DNA of 64,000 nucleotides from Helicobacter cetorum MIT 99-5656 (GTDB lineage Bacteria; Campylobacterota; Campylobacteria; Campylobacterales; Helicobacteraceae): NCBI RefSeq assembly GCF_000259275.1, contig NC_017735.1, positions 744,001 to 808,000 of the forward strand, read 5' to 3'. Shown piece by piece: positions 11,074 to 21,356 of this stretch (position 1 is its first letter; each line of letters starts with the position of its first letter). The notes under the pieces were generated by a model. It saw only the letters and a program-made list of their open reading frames with translations, ran no database searches and was not told where the DNA came from. The position numbers and the translations under genes were made by a program.

Positions 11074-12801
11074 TTAAAAACCATGCTCTATTTTTTCTAA
11101 TCGCCCCTTGTATTCAACCCATAAAGTGATGTTGTGAATATCTGTATCCTTGCATGGAGTATAGATTGATATCGTTTCATGCGTAGGATTTAAAGTTTGA
11201 ATGGGTTTGTTTTTGATTTCTGATAAAAATTTTATAGACTCGCTTAGGGGCTGATTATTAATTTTGTTTTTCTTTTCTTCATTTTTGTATGCCACACAAC
11301 TCCCTTGATTGAGTTGCAAACGATAAATTTTAGCACTTCCAACATATAACTTAATATCTATCTTTGTAGCTTGTTTGTCATCTGCAAGTTTTTTATTAAA
11401 GCCAAATGCTAAGCGAGCCTTACAGGCATGCATATCTTTCTTGCCACAAATATCGTTGTATAAAAAAGATAGGTATATGGGAGAAAAAATTAAGAGTATC
11501 AAAGGGATAATCAATCTCTTCCAAATTTCAACTTTAAGCAATATCTTTATATAATCTCTTAAAGTTAAATTTAGTAGTTCTTCAGAAATTTTATCTTTTT
11601 TAAGTGGCTTAATTTTTGGTTTTTTTATATTTAATAAATGCTTCTTTAATAGTTTTCTCAATTTCTTTATTATAAAAATCCTATAGATTTTTATAAGGAT
11701 TTTTCTCTTAAATTTTAGATATCTGTCATAAATTCTCTCAAAGAAAGAAATCCCATAAAATACTGGAGTAAATAAAAGTATTAATATTTTAAAAGCAATA
11801 TAATTTTTAATTTTCTCGTTAGATTTTTTTATATCATCTTTTCTTTTACGCTCACAAATTATTAATAACCATTTTATCCTAGACTCTTCGTATTCTATTA
11901 ATTCTTTCAAATCCTTAATCTTATTTTTCTTTCTTAAAAACTTACCATTAATCGCTTTTCTTATTTTATGCAAAGCAATGTTTCTACTAATAGAGACTAG
12001 AATCTCTTTTGAGATAATCATTAGAACAGTCAGAAATAATATACCAGCCACAACAATTAAGACTTTAGTGAATCTAAAGAACTTCAAAGATAATATTTTA
12101 TAGGCAATATCTTTATTGACAATAACAAACACAATCCATGTAAGCAATGCAAAATAAAAATGTTTATCAAGAATTTGAGAATAAAGCATGGATTTTTCTA
12201 TGCTGTTATCAAATTTCAAAAAACGAACAATAAGATAAATAATGTTGCACACCAAAATTAATAATAAAAATAAAGCAAATATTATGGTTATCCAAACCCC
12301 AGAGTTTTCTTTGCTCAATAGTTTGAAAGCTTGAAAAATACCATTTTCATAAAAACTATCTATTAGGATAAATACTGATGGAAATAATGAAAATAAAAGA
12401 AATAAAATAAAAAAGGGGAAACCCAGTAAAGAAAGCATTCTGACCATTTCTAACCAATCATTATTTTTTATCTCATTATTCTTAATGAGAGATATAGCAC
12501 CACAGCCATAGTGAATAGCAAGAAAGAATATCAAAAACAATAATCCACCCTGAAACCAGTGGAACATAAAATACTCATTATCAAGAGTGTGCGAATAACT
12601 GAGTGACCAAATATCCCATATTTGCTTGCCTGTCATGTAATTCACTACATAGCAAGCTTGATAAATCACGATTATAAAAGTAGTCAATAAAGAAACCAAA
12701 AACACCGAAAGCTCTTTAATGTTTTTCAAAGGCTCATTCGCACGCTCTTGTAAAATTTTATAAACTTCTATTTCTTGTAGTCTTTTAACACAATAACTCA
12801 T
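11074..12801 (-). CDS. Polytopic membrane protein of unknown function
   Basis: I do not recognise this 575-residue protein. Hydrophobic segments lie at about residues 31-56, 81-108, 121-149, 170-195, 208-222 and 235-262. A very basic Lys/Arg/Ile-rich stretch of about 170 residues follows, interrupted by a segment near 335-355. A last membrane span lies near 440-460, then a C-terminal soluble domain of about 115 residues with four Cys (ICGKK, HACKA, GSCVA, TPCKD). The coding sequence is more AT-rich and Lys/Ile-rich than its neighbours, compatible with horizontal acquisition. The ATG at 12801 is preferred over the in-frame TTG at 12804 because GGAG lies 7 bases upstream. Confidence 0.7.
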   Translation of the reverse strand: MSYCVKRLQEIEVYKILQERANEPLKNIKELSVFLVSLLTTFIIVIYQACYVVNYMTGKQIWDIWSLSYSHTLDNEYFMFHWFQGGLLFLIFFLAIHYGCGAISLIKNNEIKNNDWLEMVRMLSLLGFPFFILFLLFSLFPSVFILIDSFYENGIFQAFKLLSKENSGVWITIIFALFLLLILVCNIIYLIVRFLKFDNSIEKSMLYSQILDKHFYFALLTWIVFVIVNKDIAYKILSLKFFRFTKVLIVVAGILFLTVLMIISKEILVSISRNIALHKIRKAINGKFLRKKNKIKDLKELIEYEESRIKWLLIICERKRKDDIKKSNEKIKNYIAFKILILLFTPVFYGISFFERIYDRYLKFKRKILIKIYRIFIIKKLRKLLKKHLLNIKKPKIKPLKKDKISEELLNLTLRDYIKILLKVEIWKRLIIPLILLIFSPIYLSFLYNDICGKKDMHACKARLAFGFNKKLADDKQATKIDIKLYVGSAKIYRLQLNQGSCVAYKNEEKKNKINNQPLSESIKFLSEIKNKPIQTLNPTHETISIYTPCKDTDIHNITLWVEYKGRLEKIEHGF

Positions 12802-12804
12802 CAA

Positions 12805-13188
12805 ACAGCTCCATATAAACAGACATTCAAATACAAATTTTTTAATCCCACAACACCATTTTAAAACAAATAGGGTTCTATTTAGTAAAACATTGATTAA
12901 CAGAATTTATAGCTAAAAATATTTGACTAGAAAATCATTTAAACAAACATTTTTGGATTTTTGCAAAACTTTTCTTTTTTAACCCTTTAAAATTTAAAGT
13001 TTATCTATATTTGTTTTAATCAACACTCTTACAAATAGAACTATAAATCATTACAAGACTTAAAACAACTTACTTTTAATCACATACAAACACGCCATTT
13101 AAACCACAATAATAAGTGGCAATCAAGAGAGAATATTTTAAAAAGCCCTAAGTAGTGAGATTATTGCTAAGCAAAAACCAAACGGAGT
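12805..13188. other. 384-bp non-coding gap
   Basis: AT-rich stretch between the start of the polytopic membrane protein and the end of prfA. I see no credible ORF, tRNA or strong hairpin. It probably holds the promoter of the membrane protein (GGAG ribosome site near 12809) and the prfA 3 prime end. Confidence 0.5.
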
Positions 13189-14247
13189 TTATTCAAACTG
13201 GCTTTGAGCGTGAGCGATTAAAGGGTTAATCACTTCATCTAAATTTCCTGAAAGCATGATTTCTTCTAGGCTATACAAGGTCAAGTTGATTCTGTGTTCG
13301 CTCAAGCGATTTTGTGGGTAATTGTAAGTGCGCACTCTTTCGCTTCTATCCCCGCTACCAACTTGCTCTTTCCTGTCTTTAGCGTTAGCGAGCTGTTGCT
13401 CTTCAATTTGCTTTTCATAAAGGCGTGCTTTTAAGATTTTTAGGGCTTTGTCCTTATTTTTATGCTGGGATTTTTCATCTTGCATGCTCACGCTGATATT
13501 AGTAGGAATATGCGTGATACGAACAGCAGAGTCTGTGGTATTTACGCATTGTCCCCCATGACCTCCGGCACGAAAGACTTCAATTCTCAAATCGCTAGGA
13601 TTGATAGAGACTTCCACATCATCTACTTCAGGCATAATTGCCACCGTGATAGCAGAAGTATGGATGCGTCCTTGAGATTCTGTCTCTGGAACTCTTTGGA
13701 CTCTGTGTGTACCTGCTTCAAATTTGAGCCTTGAGTACACGCCCTTACCCTTAATAAGAGCAATGATTTCTTTGTAACCCCCTACGCTGTTTTCACTAGA
13801 GCTTACAATCTCTACTCTCCACTTTTTCAAATCCGCATAACGGCAATATGCCTTAAACAAATCCCCCACAAAAATGCCTGCCTCATCGCCCCCTGTACCA
13901 GCCCTTAGTTCTAAGTAGATGTTTTTATCGTCGTTAGGGTCTTTAGGAATGAGAAGTTGCTTGATACTTGTTTCAAGCTCGCCTTTTTTAACTTCTAAAA
14001 CTTTTAATTCTTCTTTGGCTAGTTCGCTTAACTCTTTGTCTTCTAAAAGCTCTTTATTTTCCTTGATACTCTCTAAAACACTCAAATACTCCTTGCTTGC
14101 CATTGAAAGTTCTTCAATAGAGCTTTGCTCTTTGCTCAATTCAGTGAGCCTTTTGACATCGCTAATGATTTCACTATCGCTTAATAACGCCGTGATTTCA
14201 TTATATCGTTTGAGAATAGAAGAAAGCTTTTCTACTAAAATGGACAT
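13189..14247 (-). CDS. prfA: Peptide chain release factor 1
   Basis: Class I release factor that reads UAA and UAG and triggers peptidyl-tRNA hydrolysis in the ribosome. The 352-residue protein has the GGQ catalytic tripeptide (residues 231-233, within [11 protein letters not shown]). It carries RF1-type codon-recognition sequence [15 protein letters not shown] (P-E-T in the anticodon-like position) and the [18 protein letters not shown] signature. Length is standard. It lies downstream of rpsT in the same direction, as in H. pylori (HP0077-HP0076). Confidence 0.97.
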   Translation of the reverse strand: MSILVEKLSSILKRYNEITALLSDSEIISDVKRLTELSKEQSSIEELSMASKEYLSVLESIKENKELLEDKELSELAKEELKVLEVKKGELETSIKQLLIPKDPNDDKNIYLELRAGTGGDEAGIFVGDLFKAYCRYADLKKWRVEIVSSSENSVGGYKEIIALIKGKGVYSRLKFEAGTHRVQRVPETESQGRIHTSAITVAIMPEVDDVEVSINPSDLRIEVFRAGGHGGQCVNTTDSAVRITHIPTNISVSMQDEKSQHKNKDKALKILKARLYEKQIEEQQLANAKDRKEQVGSGDRSERVRTYNYPQNRLSEHRINLTLYSLEEIMLSGNLDEVINPLIAHAQSQFE

Positions 14248-14352
14248 GCTAAACTACCTGTATCAAAGAAAAATAGCTAAAAACGACACCCATAACAACC
14301 AACCATTACGGGTAGAGAGAAGTTAAAAAACGCTTCTTAGAAGACTTGCTCT

Positions 14353-14625
14353 TTAAGAAGCAAGAGCGATTTTTTTCACCGAAGCATTAAGCCTTGAGAC
14401 TTTCCTAGAAGCGGTATTTTTCTTTAAAATACCCTTGCTGACAAATTTATGCAACTCTTTATTAGCGATTTTCAAACGCTCTTGAGCTTTTGCTACATCA
14501 TTAGCTGCGACTGCTTCACGCACTGCCTTAATAATATTCTTAATCTTAGTTTTATAAAACCTGTTACGCTCAGTTCTTTTAATGGTCTGTCTGATTCTCT
14601 TTTCTGCGGACTTATGATTTGCCAT
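14353..14625 (-). CDS. rpsT: 30S ribosomal protein S20
   Basis: Small basic 16S-rRNA-binding protein of 90 residues. It starts [17 protein letters not shown], contains [15 protein letters not shown], and ends with a [15 protein letters not shown] tail, all typical of S20. Encoded upstream of prfA on the minus strand and divergent from glmM across a gap of about 90 bases that must hold both promoters. Confidence 0.97.
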   Translation of the reverse strand: MANHKSAEKRIRQTIKRTERNRFYKTKIKNIIKAVREAVAANDVAKAQERLKIANKELHKFVSKGILKKNTASRKVSRLNASVKKIALAS

Positions 14626-14715
14626 AGCCTTAGTTTAATCCCTTTGTAATTTAAATTTTGGCATAATTCTATCTAAAAATTAATTAAAAGTAGTTTAAAA
14701 GGTATTTTTATAGTG

Positions 14716-16053
14716 ATGAAAATTTTTGGAACTGATGGCGTAAGGGGTAAAGCGGGGGTGAAACTCACCCCTATGTTTGTCATGCGTTTGGGTATTGCAG
14801 CGGGGTTGTATTTCAAAAAACATGCTAAGACTCATAAAATCCTAATCGGTAAAGACACAAGAAAAAGTGGCTACATGATAGAAAACGCTTTGGTGAGTGC
14901 ACTCACTTCTATAGGCTACAATATCATTCAAATAGGACCTATGCCTACTCCAGCGATTGCGTTTTTGACTGAAAACATGCGTTGTGATGCGGGTGTTATG
15001 ATAAGTGCGAGCCACAACCCTTTTGAAGATAATGGCATTAAATTTTTCAACTCCCTTGGTTACAAACTTCAAGAAGAAGATGAAAAAGCCATTGAAGAAA
15101 TCTTTCATAATGAAGAATTGCTACACTCTAGCTACAAGATAGGCGAGAATATCGGTAGTGCTAAAAGGATAGATGATGTCATAGGGCGTTACATCGTGCA
15201 TTTAAAGCATTCTTTCCCCAAACATTTGAATTTGCAGGGCTTAAGAATAGTGCTAGATACAGCTAATGGAGCGGCTTACAAGGTAGCTCCGATAGTTTTT
15301 AGCGAGCTTGGGGCTGATGTCTTAGTGATTAATGATGAGCCTAATGGGTGTAATATCAACGAGCAATGCGGAGCGATTTATCCTAACCAGCTCAGCCAAG
15401 AAGTGAAAAAATATCGTGCGGATTTGGGTTTTGCTTTTGATGGCGATGCAGATAGGCTAGTGGTGGTGGATAATCTAGGAAATATCGTGCATGGAGATAA
15501 GCTTCTAGGGGTGTTAGGGGTTTATCAAAAATCTAAAAACGCTCTTTCTTCTAAAGTCGTTGTCGCCACTAGCATGAGCAACTTAGCCCTTAAAGAGTAT
15601 TTAAAAACCCAAAATTTAGAGCTTAAGCATTGTGCGATTGGCGATAAATTTGTGAGTGAATGCATGCAATTAAATAAAGCCAATTTTGGGGGCGAACAAA
15701 GTGGGCATATTATTTTTAGCGATTACGCAAAAACCGGCGATGGCTTGGTGTGTGCATTACAAGTGAGTGCGTTAGTTTTAGAAAGCAAACAAATGAGTTC
15801 AGTCGCATTAAACCCCTTTGAACTATATCCCCAAAGCCTTGTGAATCTCAATATCCAAAGAAAGCTCCCCCTAGAGAGTCTAAAAGGCTATGTCCCACTC
15901 ATTAAAGGGCTAGAAAAATTACAAATACGCCATCTCATTCGTTATAGTGGGACAGAAAATAAATTACGAATTCTTTTGGAATGCAAGGATGAAAAGCTAT
16001 TGAACTCAAAAATGCAAGAGTTAAAAGAATTTTTTGAAGGGCATTTGTGTTGA
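14716..16053 (+). CDS. glmM: Phosphoglucosamine mutase
   Basis: Interconverts glucosamine-6-phosphate and glucosamine-1-phosphate for UDP-GlcNAc synthesis (peptidoglycan and LPS). The 445-residue product starts [11 protein letters not shown]. It has the phosphoserine loop ISASHNP with Ser99, the Mg-binding loop D242-G-D244-A-D246-R, the sugar-binding GGEQSGH and the phosphate-binding [15 protein letters not shown] three bases upstream is possible; the ATG gives the standard 445 residues. The end overlaps the lspA start. Confidence 0.97.
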   Translation: MKIFGTDGVRGKAGVKLTPMFVMRLGIAAGLYFKKHAKTHKILIGKDTRKSGYMIENALVSALTSIGYNIIQIGPMPTPAIAFLTENMRCDAGVMISASHNPFEDNGIKFFNSLGYKLQEEDEKAIEEIFHNEELLHSSYKIGENIGSAKRIDDVIGRYIVHLKHSFPKHLNLQGLRIVLDTANGAAYKVAPIVFSELGADVLVINDEPNGCNINEQCGAIYPNQLSQEVKKYRADLGFAFDGDADRLVVVDNLGNIVHGDKLLGVLGVYQKSKNALSSKVVVATSMSNLALKEYLKTQNLELKHCAIGDKFVSECMQLNKANFGGEQSGHIIFSDYAKTGDGLVCALQVSALVLESKQMSSVALNPFELYPQSLVNLNIQRKLPLESLKGYVPLIKGLEKLQIRHLIRYSGTENKLRILLECKDEKLLNSKMQELKEFFEGHLC

Positions 16054-16520
16054 AAACCACTCAAAAAAGCCTGTTGGTTTTTATAGGGGTTTTTCTTCTT
16101 ATCTTAGGTTTAGACCAAGCGATTAAGCACACTATTTTAGAAGGGTTTCGCTATGAAAGTTCTGTTATAGATATTGTTTTAGTGTTTAATAAGGGCGTAG
16201 CGTTTTCGCTACTAAGTTTCTTAGATGAAGCGTTGAAATACCTACAAATCCTTTTAATCATAGGGCTTTTTGTTTTTTTAATGCGGCAAATGGATTTTTT
16301 CAAAACCCATTCTATAGAGTTTGGCATGGTATTTGGAGCTGGAACATCTAATATCCTAGACAGATTTGTGCATGGGGGCGTTGTGGATTATGTATACTAC
16401 CATTATGGATTTGATTTTGCCATTTTTAATTTTGCTGATGTGATGATAGATGTAGGCGTGGGTGTTTTATTACTGAGACAATTCTTTTTTAAGCAAAAAC
16501 AAAACAAAATTAAGGCATAA
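16047..16520 (+). CDS. lspA: Lipoprotein signal peptidase (signal peptidase II)
   Basis: Inner-membrane aspartyl protease that cleaves prolipoprotein signal peptides after diacylglyceryl modification. The 157-residue protein has four predicted membrane spans. It carries the conserved D-Q-x-x-K box near the N-terminus (LGLDQAIKH), the NILDR motif and the FNFADVMID motif that carry the two catalytic Asp residues. The start is GTG 16047 or TTG 16050; both lie inside the glmM stop region, so translation is coupled. Several lipoproteins in this window are probable substrates. Confidence 0.95.
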   Translation: MLKTTQKSLLVFIGVFLLILGLDQAIKHTILEGFRYESSVIDIVLVFNKGVAFSLLSFLDEALKYLQILLIIGLFVFLMRQMDFFKTHSIEFGMVFGAGTSNILDRFVHGGVVDYVYYHYGFDFAIFNFADVMIDVGVGVLLLRQFFFKQKQNKIKA

Positions 16521-16543
16521 TCAACTCTTTACTTTTCTAAAAA

Positions 16544-16619
16544 GGTCGCGTAGCTCAGTTGGTAGAGCACTACCTTGACATGGTAGTGGTCGCTGGTTCA
16601 AGTCCAGTCGTGGCCACCA
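16544..16619 (+). tRNA. tRNA-Val (anticodon GAC)
   Basis: A 76-base cloverleaf. The acceptor GGTCGCG pairs with CGTGGCC (two G-U pairs), the D arm is GCTCAGTTGGTAGAGC, and the anticodon stem CTACC/GGTAG encloses loop TTGACAT with anticodon GAC. The T arm contains GGTTCAAGTCC, and the 3 prime CCA is encoded. It lies between lspA and the urease promoter, as in H. pylori. Confidence 0.96.
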
Positions 16620-16717
16620 TTTACCCCTATTTTTAATTCTCATTTTATCAATTTTTAATTTCCACATGAATTTGTTTTAAAGAACATTAAACACGCTCAA
16701 ACAATGCTTCAAACTGA

Positions 16718-16742
16718 TAATACTAATTTGTTATACATAATA
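16718..16742. promoter_or_regulatory. NikR-like operator upstream of ureA
   Basis: TAATA, 15 bases, TAATA: an exact match to the TRWYA-N15-TRWYA operator described for Helicobacter NikR. It lies about 48-72 bases upstream of the ureA -10 box, in the region that in H. pylori binds NikR for nickel-dependent induction of urease. NikR binding here is inferred from this match. Confidence 0.6.
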
Positions 16743-16789
16743 CTTAGTTAATAGCCTATTCTGTTAATCTTAGTTAATAAAAACATTGC

Positions 16790-16795
16790 TACAAT
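16790..16795 (+). promoter_or_regulatory. -10 box of the urease operon
   Basis: TACAAT in the context TTGCTACAATTAT, about 60 bases before the ureA ATG. The surrounding sequence and the AAGGAGAACGAG ribosome site resemble the H. pylori ureA leader as I remember it. Confidence 0.6.
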
Positions 16796-16854
16796 TATCC
16801 CAACCTTGATTGCGATATGTCTTCAAGGAAAACCACTAAAAGAAGGAGAACGAG

Positions 16855-17571
16855 ATGAAACTCACCCCAAAAGAGTTGGATAAGTTAATGCTCCACTATG
16901 CTGGAGAATTAGCCAAAAAACGCAAAGAAAGAGGTATTAAGCTCAACTATGTAGAAGCTGTAGCTTTAATTAGTGCTCATATTATGGAAGAAGCAAGAGC
17001 GGGCAAGAAAAGTGCGGCCGATTTGATGCAAGAAGGACGCACTCTTTTGAAAGCCGATGATGTCATGGATGGTGTAGCTAGCATGATTCATGAAGTAGGC
17101 ATTGAAGCGATGTTTCCTGATGGAACCAAACTCGTAACCGTGCATACTCCTATTGAATGTAACGGCAAATTAACTCCCGGTGAGTTGTTCTTAAAAGATG
17201 AAGACATTACTATCAACGAAGGCAAACAAGCCATTAGCTTAAAAGTTAAGAATGTCGGCGATAGACCTGTTCAAATCGGTTCTCACTTCCATTTCTTTGA
17301 AGTGAATAAGTGCTTAGATTTTGACAGAGAGAAAGCTTTTGGCAAGCGTTTAGATATTGCTAGCGGAACAGCGGTAAGGTTTGAGCCTGGTGAAGAAAAA
17401 TCCGTTGAGTTGATTGAAATTGGCGGAAGCAGAAGAATCTTTGGATTTAACGCATTAGTTGATAGACAAGCGGATAATGAAAGCAAGAAAATTGCTTTAC
17501 ATAGAGCTAAAGAGCGTGGTTTTCATGGTGCTAAAAGCGATGATAACTATGTAAAAACAATTAAGGAGTAA
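16855..17571 (+). CDS. ureA: Urease subunit alpha UreA (fused gamma-beta)
   Basis: Structural urease subunit. In Helicobacter the gamma and beta chains of other bacteria are fused. Residues 1 to about 100 are the gamma part (starts [20 protein letters not shown]), and the rest is the beta part ([27 protein letters not shown]). The protein is 238 residues, the H. pylori size. It forms the UreAB dodecamer that hydrolyses urea for acid resistance. A strong AAGGAG site precedes it, and ureB follows immediately. Confidence 0.98.
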   Translation: MKLTPKELDKLMLHYAGELAKKRKERGIKLNYVEAVALISAHIMEEARAGKKSAADLMQEGRTLLKADDVMDGVASMIHEVGIEAMFPDGTKLVTVHTPIECNGKLTPGELFLKDEDITINEGKQAISLKVKNVGDRPVQIGSHFHFFEVNKCLDFDREKAFGKRLDIASGTAVRFEPGEEKSVELIEIGGSRRIFGFNALVDRQADNESKKIALHRAKERGFHGAKSDDNYVKTIKE

Positions 17572-17574
17572 ATG

Positions 17575-19284
17575 ATGAAAAAGATTAGTAGAAAAGAATA
17601 CGCATCTATGTATGGTCCCACTACTGGCGATAAAGTGAGATTGGGCGATACAGAACTTATTGCTGAAGTAGAACACGACTACACTATTTATGGTGAAGAG
17701 CTTAAATTTGGTGGCGGTAAAACTTTAAGAGAAGGCATGAGTCAGTCTAATAATCCTAGCAAGGAAGAGTTAGATTTAATCATCACTAACTGCCTAATCG
17801 TAGATTATACCGGTATCTATAAGGCTGATATTGGCATTAAGGATGGCAAAATCGCTGGCATTGGTAAGGGCGGAAACAAGGATATGCAAGATGGCGTTAA
17901 AAACAATCTTTGCGTAGGTCCTGCTACTGAAGCGTTAGCTGGCGAAGGCTTGATTGTTACTGCAGGTGGGATTGATACACATATCCACTTCATTTCTCCG
18001 CAACAAATTCCTACAGCTTTTGCAAGCGGTGTAACTACTATGATTGGTGGAGGCACAGGTCCTGCTGATGGAACAAACGCTACAACCATTACTCCGGGCA
18101 GAAGAAATTTAAAGTGGATGCTAAGAGCCGCAGAAGAATATTCTATGAACTTAGGTTTCTTAGGTAAAGGTAATGCCTCTAATGACGCATGCTTAGCTGA
18201 TCAAATTGAGGCGGGTGCGATTGGCTTTAAAATCCACGAAGACTGGGGCACAACTCCATCTGCAATCAACCATGCTTTAGACATTGCTGATAAATATGAT
18301 GTTCAAGTGGCCATCCATACAGATACTTTAAATGAAGCAGGTTGTGTAGAAGACACTATGGCTGCCATTGCTGGACGCACAATGCATACATTCCACACTG
18401 AAGGTGCTGGTGGAGGACACGCTCCTGATATCATTAAAGTAGCTGGTGAGCATAATATTCTACCTGCTTCAACTAACCCTACTATTCCTTTCACAGTGAA
18501 TACTGAAGCAGAGCATATGGATATGTTGATGGTTTGCCACCACTTAGATAAGAGCATTAAAGAAGATGTTCAGTTCGCTGATTCAAGAATCCGCCCCCAA
18601 ACCATTGCGGCTGAAGATGCTTTGCATGACATGGGAATTTTCTCTATTACAAGTTCGGACTCACAAGCTATGGGTCGTGTGGGTGAAGTTATCACTAGAA
18701 CTTGGCAAACCGCTGATAAAAACAAAAAAGAGTTTGGTCGCTTGAAAGAAGAAAAGGGCGATAATGATAACTTTAGAATCAAACGCTACTTGTCTAAATA
18801 CACTATTAACCCAGCGATTGCTCATGGCATTAGTGAGTATGTTGGTTCTGTAGAAGTAGGCAAGGTGGCTGACTTAGTATTGTGGAGTCCAGCATTCTTT
18901 GGTGTGAAGCCAAACATGATTATTAAGGGTGGTTTCATCGCTCTTTCTCAAATGGGTGATGCAAACGCTTCTATTCCTACCCCTCAACCTGTATATTACA
19001 GAGAGATGTTTGCTCATCATGGTAAAGCTAAGTATGATGCAAATATCACTTTTGTATCTCAAGTAGCTTATGAAAACGGCATTAAAGAAGAGTTAGGACT
19101 TGAAAGACAAGTATTACCAGTTAAAAATTGCAGAAATATCACTAAAAAGGACATGCAATTTAATGACACTACCGCTCATATTGAAGTCAACCCTGAAACC
19201 TACCATGTGCATGTAGATGGCAAAGAAGTAACTTCTAAAGCGGCCGATAAAGTAAGCTTGGCCCAACTCTTTAGTATTTTCTAG
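17575..19284 (+). CDS. ureB: Urease subunit beta UreB (catalytic)
   Basis: Catalytic, dinickel-bearing urease subunit (alpha in other bacteria). The 569-residue protein has nickel ligands His136 and His138 (THIHF), the carbamylated Lys219 and His221 (GFKIHEDWG), the [12 protein letters not shown] region and flap Cys321 in MVCHHLD. All catalytic residues I can check are present, so it should be active. The start at ATG 17575 is preferred over the adjacent ATG at 17572 for its spacing from AAGGAG (17563-17568). The stop is followed by hairpins that separate ureAB from ureI-H. Confidence 0.98.
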   Translation: MKKISRKEYASMYGPTTGDKVRLGDTELIAEVEHDYTIYGEELKFGGGKTLREGMSQSNNPSKEELDLIITNCLIVDYTGIYKADIGIKDGKIAGIGKGGNKDMQDGVKNNLCVGPATEALAGEGLIVTAGGIDTHIHFISPQQIPTAFASGVTTMIGGGTGPADGTNATTITPGRRNLKWMLRAAEEYSMNLGFLGKGNASNDACLADQIEAGAIGFKIHEDWGTTPSAINHALDIADKYDVQVAIHTDTLNEAGCVEDTMAAIAGRTMHTFHTEGAGGGHAPDIIKVAGEHNILPASTNPTIPFTVNTEAEHMDMLMVCHHLDKSIKEDVQFADSRIRPQTIAAEDALHDMGIFSITSSDSQAMGRVGEVITRTWQTADKNKKEFGRLKEEKGDNDNFRIKRYLSKYTINPAIAHGISEYVGSVEVGKVADLVLWSPAFFGVKPNMIIKGGFIALSQMGDANASIPTPQPVYYREMFAHHGKAKYDANITFVSQVAYENGIKEELGLERQVLPVKNCRNITKKDMQFNDTTAHIEVNPETYHVHVDGKEVTSKAADKVSLAQLFSIF

Positions 19285-19288
19285 GGTT

Positions 19289-19315
19289 TTTAAGGGAGTG
19301 CTTCTCCCCCTTAAA
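19289..19315 (+). terminator. Hairpin just after ureB
   Basis: TTTAAGGGAG pairs with CTCCC-CC-TTAAA (two-base bulge) around a 5-base loop. It starts within ten bases of the ureB stop. Together with the next hairpin it could attenuate or mark processing between ureAB and ureIEFGH. Confidence 0.45.
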
Positions 19316-19325
19316 TCTTAGTTTT

Positions 19326-19364
19326 AGCTCTCTAAATTTTTGTTTATCAAAGCCTTAGAGAGCT
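19326..19364 (+). terminator. Second hairpin in the ureB-ureI gap
   Basis: Perfect 10-bp inverted repeat AGCTCTCTAA / TTAGAGAGCT with a 19-base loop, followed by a T-rich run (TATTTTGTTTTTTATTTT). It is a plausible partial rho-independent terminator 117 bases before ureI. Confidence 0.5.
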
Positions 19365-19480
19365 TATTTTGTTTTTTATTTTCGGTAGATTTACTATTTT
19401 TTTTTATGATTAACTTAGCAACAAAAGTTATTTCATAGAGTGCATTTGTTGTGAAAATTTTTGTTTAGAAGGACAGAGCA

Positions 19481-20068
19481 ATGCTAGGACTTGTATTGTT
19501 GTATGTTGCAATTGTTTTGATTAGCAACGGAATTTGTGGTTTGACTAAGGTTGACCCAAAAAGCACTGCGGTGATGAACTATTTTGTGGGCGGACTTTCC
19601 ATTATATGTAACACGATTGCAATTACTTATTTTGCACTCAACCCTAGCACTCCTGTAGAAGGTGCAGAGGATGTTGCTCAAGTATCGCATCATTTGACTA
19701 GTTTTTATGGTCCAGCTACCGGTTTGTTATTTGGTTTTACCTACCTATATGCAGCCATCAATCACACTTTCAATCTTGATTGGAGACCTTTCTCTTGGTA
19801 TAGCTTGTTTGTAGCGATTAACACTATCCCTGCAGCGATTTTGGCTCACTACAGCGATGCTTTAGATGACCACAAAGTAATGGGTATTACCGAAGGCGAT
19901 TGGTGGGCGATTATTTGGTTGGCTTGGGGTGTTTTGTGGCTTACAGCTTTCATTGAAAACATCTTAAAAATTCCTTTAGGAAAATTCACCCCATGGCTTG
20001 CTATCATTGAAGGGATTTTAACCGCTTGGATTCCAGCTTGGTTACTATTCATTCAGCACTGGGTGTGA
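19481..20068 (+). CDS. ureI: Proton-gated urea channel UreI
   Basis: Inner-membrane urea channel that opens at acidic periplasmic pH and lets urea reach cytoplasmic urease. It is 195 residues with six predicted spans, in the AmiS/UreI family; the length is exactly that of H. pylori UreI. The start MLGLVLLYVAIVLISNGICGL and the GLLFGFTYLYAAINHTFNLDWRPFSWY stretch are characteristic. An AAGGACAG ribosome site precedes the ATG. Its presence indicates a gastric, acid-exposed lifestyle. Confidence 0.97.
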   Translation: MLGLVLLYVAIVLISNGICGLTKVDPKSTAVMNYFVGGLSIICNTIAITYFALNPSTPVEGAEDVAQVSHHLTSFYGPATGLLFGFTYLYAAINHTFNLDWRPFSWYSLFVAINTIPAAILAHYSDALDDHKVMGITEGDWWAIIWLAWGVLWLTAFIENILKIPLGKFTPWLAIIEGILTAWIPAWLLFIQHWV

Positions 20069-20069
20069 G

Positions 20070-20582
20070 ATGATTATAGAGCGTTTGAGTGGCAATCTAA
20101 GAGATTTAAACCCCTTAGATTTCAATGTGGATTATGTAAATTTAGAGTGGTTTGAAACCAGAAAAAAAATCGCTAGGTTTAAAACCGAGCAAGCTAAAGA
20201 CATAGCCATACGCCTTAAAGACGCTCCCAAATTAGGACTCTCTCACGGAGATATTTTATTTAAAGAAGGTAAGGATATTATTGCCATCAACATCTTAGCT
20301 TCTCAAGTCATTCATATTGAAGCTAAGAGTGTTGCTGAAGTGGCAAAGATTTGCTATGAAATAGGCAATCGCCATGCAGCCTTATACTATGGCGAAAACC
20401 CATTTGAATTTAAAACACCATTTGACAAACCCATGTTAGCTTTATTAGAAAAGCTAGGCATTCAAAATCGTGTTTTAAGTTCAAGGCTAGATTCAAAAGA
20501 ACGCTTGACTGTGAGCATGGCTCATAGTGAGCCTAATTTTAAAGTCTCCTTAGCGAGTGATTTTAAAATTGTGATGAAATGA
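20070..20582 (+). CDS. ureE: Urease accessory nickel chaperone UreE
   Basis: Cytosolic metallochaperone that delivers nickel to UreG during urease maturation. The 170-residue protein starts [15 protein letters not shown], with the N-terminal peptide-binding domain and a C-terminal metal-binding domain containing the [10 protein letters not shown] motif. Unlike Klebsiella UreE it has no long poly-His tail, which is normal for Helicobacter. It starts one base after the ureI stop. Confidence 0.96.
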   Translation: MIIERLSGNLRDLNPLDFNVDYVNLEWFETRKKIARFKTEQAKDIAIRLKDAPKLGLSHGDILFKEGKDIIAINILASQVIHIEAKSVAEVAKICYEIGNRHAALYYGENPFEFKTPFDKPMLALLEKLGIQNRVLSSRLDSKERLTVSMAHSEPNFKVSLASDFKIVMK

Positions 20583-20592
20583 AGGAAGAAGT

Positions 20593-21327
20593 GTGAAAAA
20601 CATCAAAAAGAATGCAAATGTGCTTGCGAAAAATGTTTCCCAAAAGATAGATAATGAATTTTTAATCTTACAAGTGAATGATGCGGTGTTTCCCATTGGC
20701 TCTTACACACATTCTTTTGGGCTAGAAACTTATATCCAACAACGCAAGGTTACTGACAAAGAAAACTCCTTAGAGTATCTAAAGGCAAATCTCTCTAGCC
20801 AGTTTCTCTATACTGAAATGCTAGGCTTAAAGCTCGCCTATACAAGCACTCTCAAACAAGATTTAAAAAAAATCTTAGAAATTGAAGAAATGATTGTACT
20901 CTCTACAAGCCCCATGGAACTACGCTTGGCTAACCAAAAGCTAGGCAATCGCTTCATTAAAACCTTACAGGCTATGAATGAATTAGATATGGGTATGTTT
21001 TTTACTGCTTATGCTAAAAAGACCATAAACCCCACCCACGCCACCAGCTATGGGGTCTTTTGTGCAAGTTTAGAAATAGAGCTAAAAAAGGCATTAAGAC
21101 ATTATCTTTACGCTCAAACTTCTAATATGGTGATTAATTGCGTTAAAAGTGTTCCCCTACCCCAAAATGATGGGCAAAAAATCTTGTTGAGCTTACAAAG
21201 CCATTTCAACAAACTCATAGAAGAAGTCCTAGAATTAGATGAGAGCTATTTATGTGTAGCAAGTATTCAAAACGATATTAAGGCCATGCAACATGAGAGC
21301 TTATACTCACGCCTTTATATGTCTTAA
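20593..21327 (+). CDS. ureF: Urease accessory protein UreF
   Basis: Part of the UreF-UreG-UreH complex that activates urease by loading nickel and carbamate. It is a 244-residue, mostly helical protein. Family sequence includes [21 protein letters not shown] and the [14 protein letters not shown] stretch. The start codon is GTG behind GGAAGAAG, 10 bases after ureE. The length is slightly shorter than I remember for H. pylori UreF, with the N-terminus the likely difference. Confidence 0.95.
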   Translation: MKNIKKNANVLAKNVSQKIDNEFLILQVNDAVFPIGSYTHSFGLETYIQQRKVTDKENSLEYLKANLSSQFLYTEMLGLKLAYTSTLKQDLKKILEIEEMIVLSTSPMELRLANQKLGNRFIKTLQAMNELDMGMFFTAYAKKTINPTHATSYGVFCASLEIELKKALRHYLYAQTSNMVINCVKSVPLPQNDGQKILLSLQSHFNKLIEEVLELDESYLCVASIQNDIKAMQHESLYSRLYMS

Positions 21328-21356
21328 ATTTTAATCTCAATATTGAAAGGAAAAAT

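Noticed and set aside
17817-18089. Antisense ORFs inside ureB and other core genes
   Set aside because: They are shadows of strongly conserved genes with no ribosome sites or family similarity.
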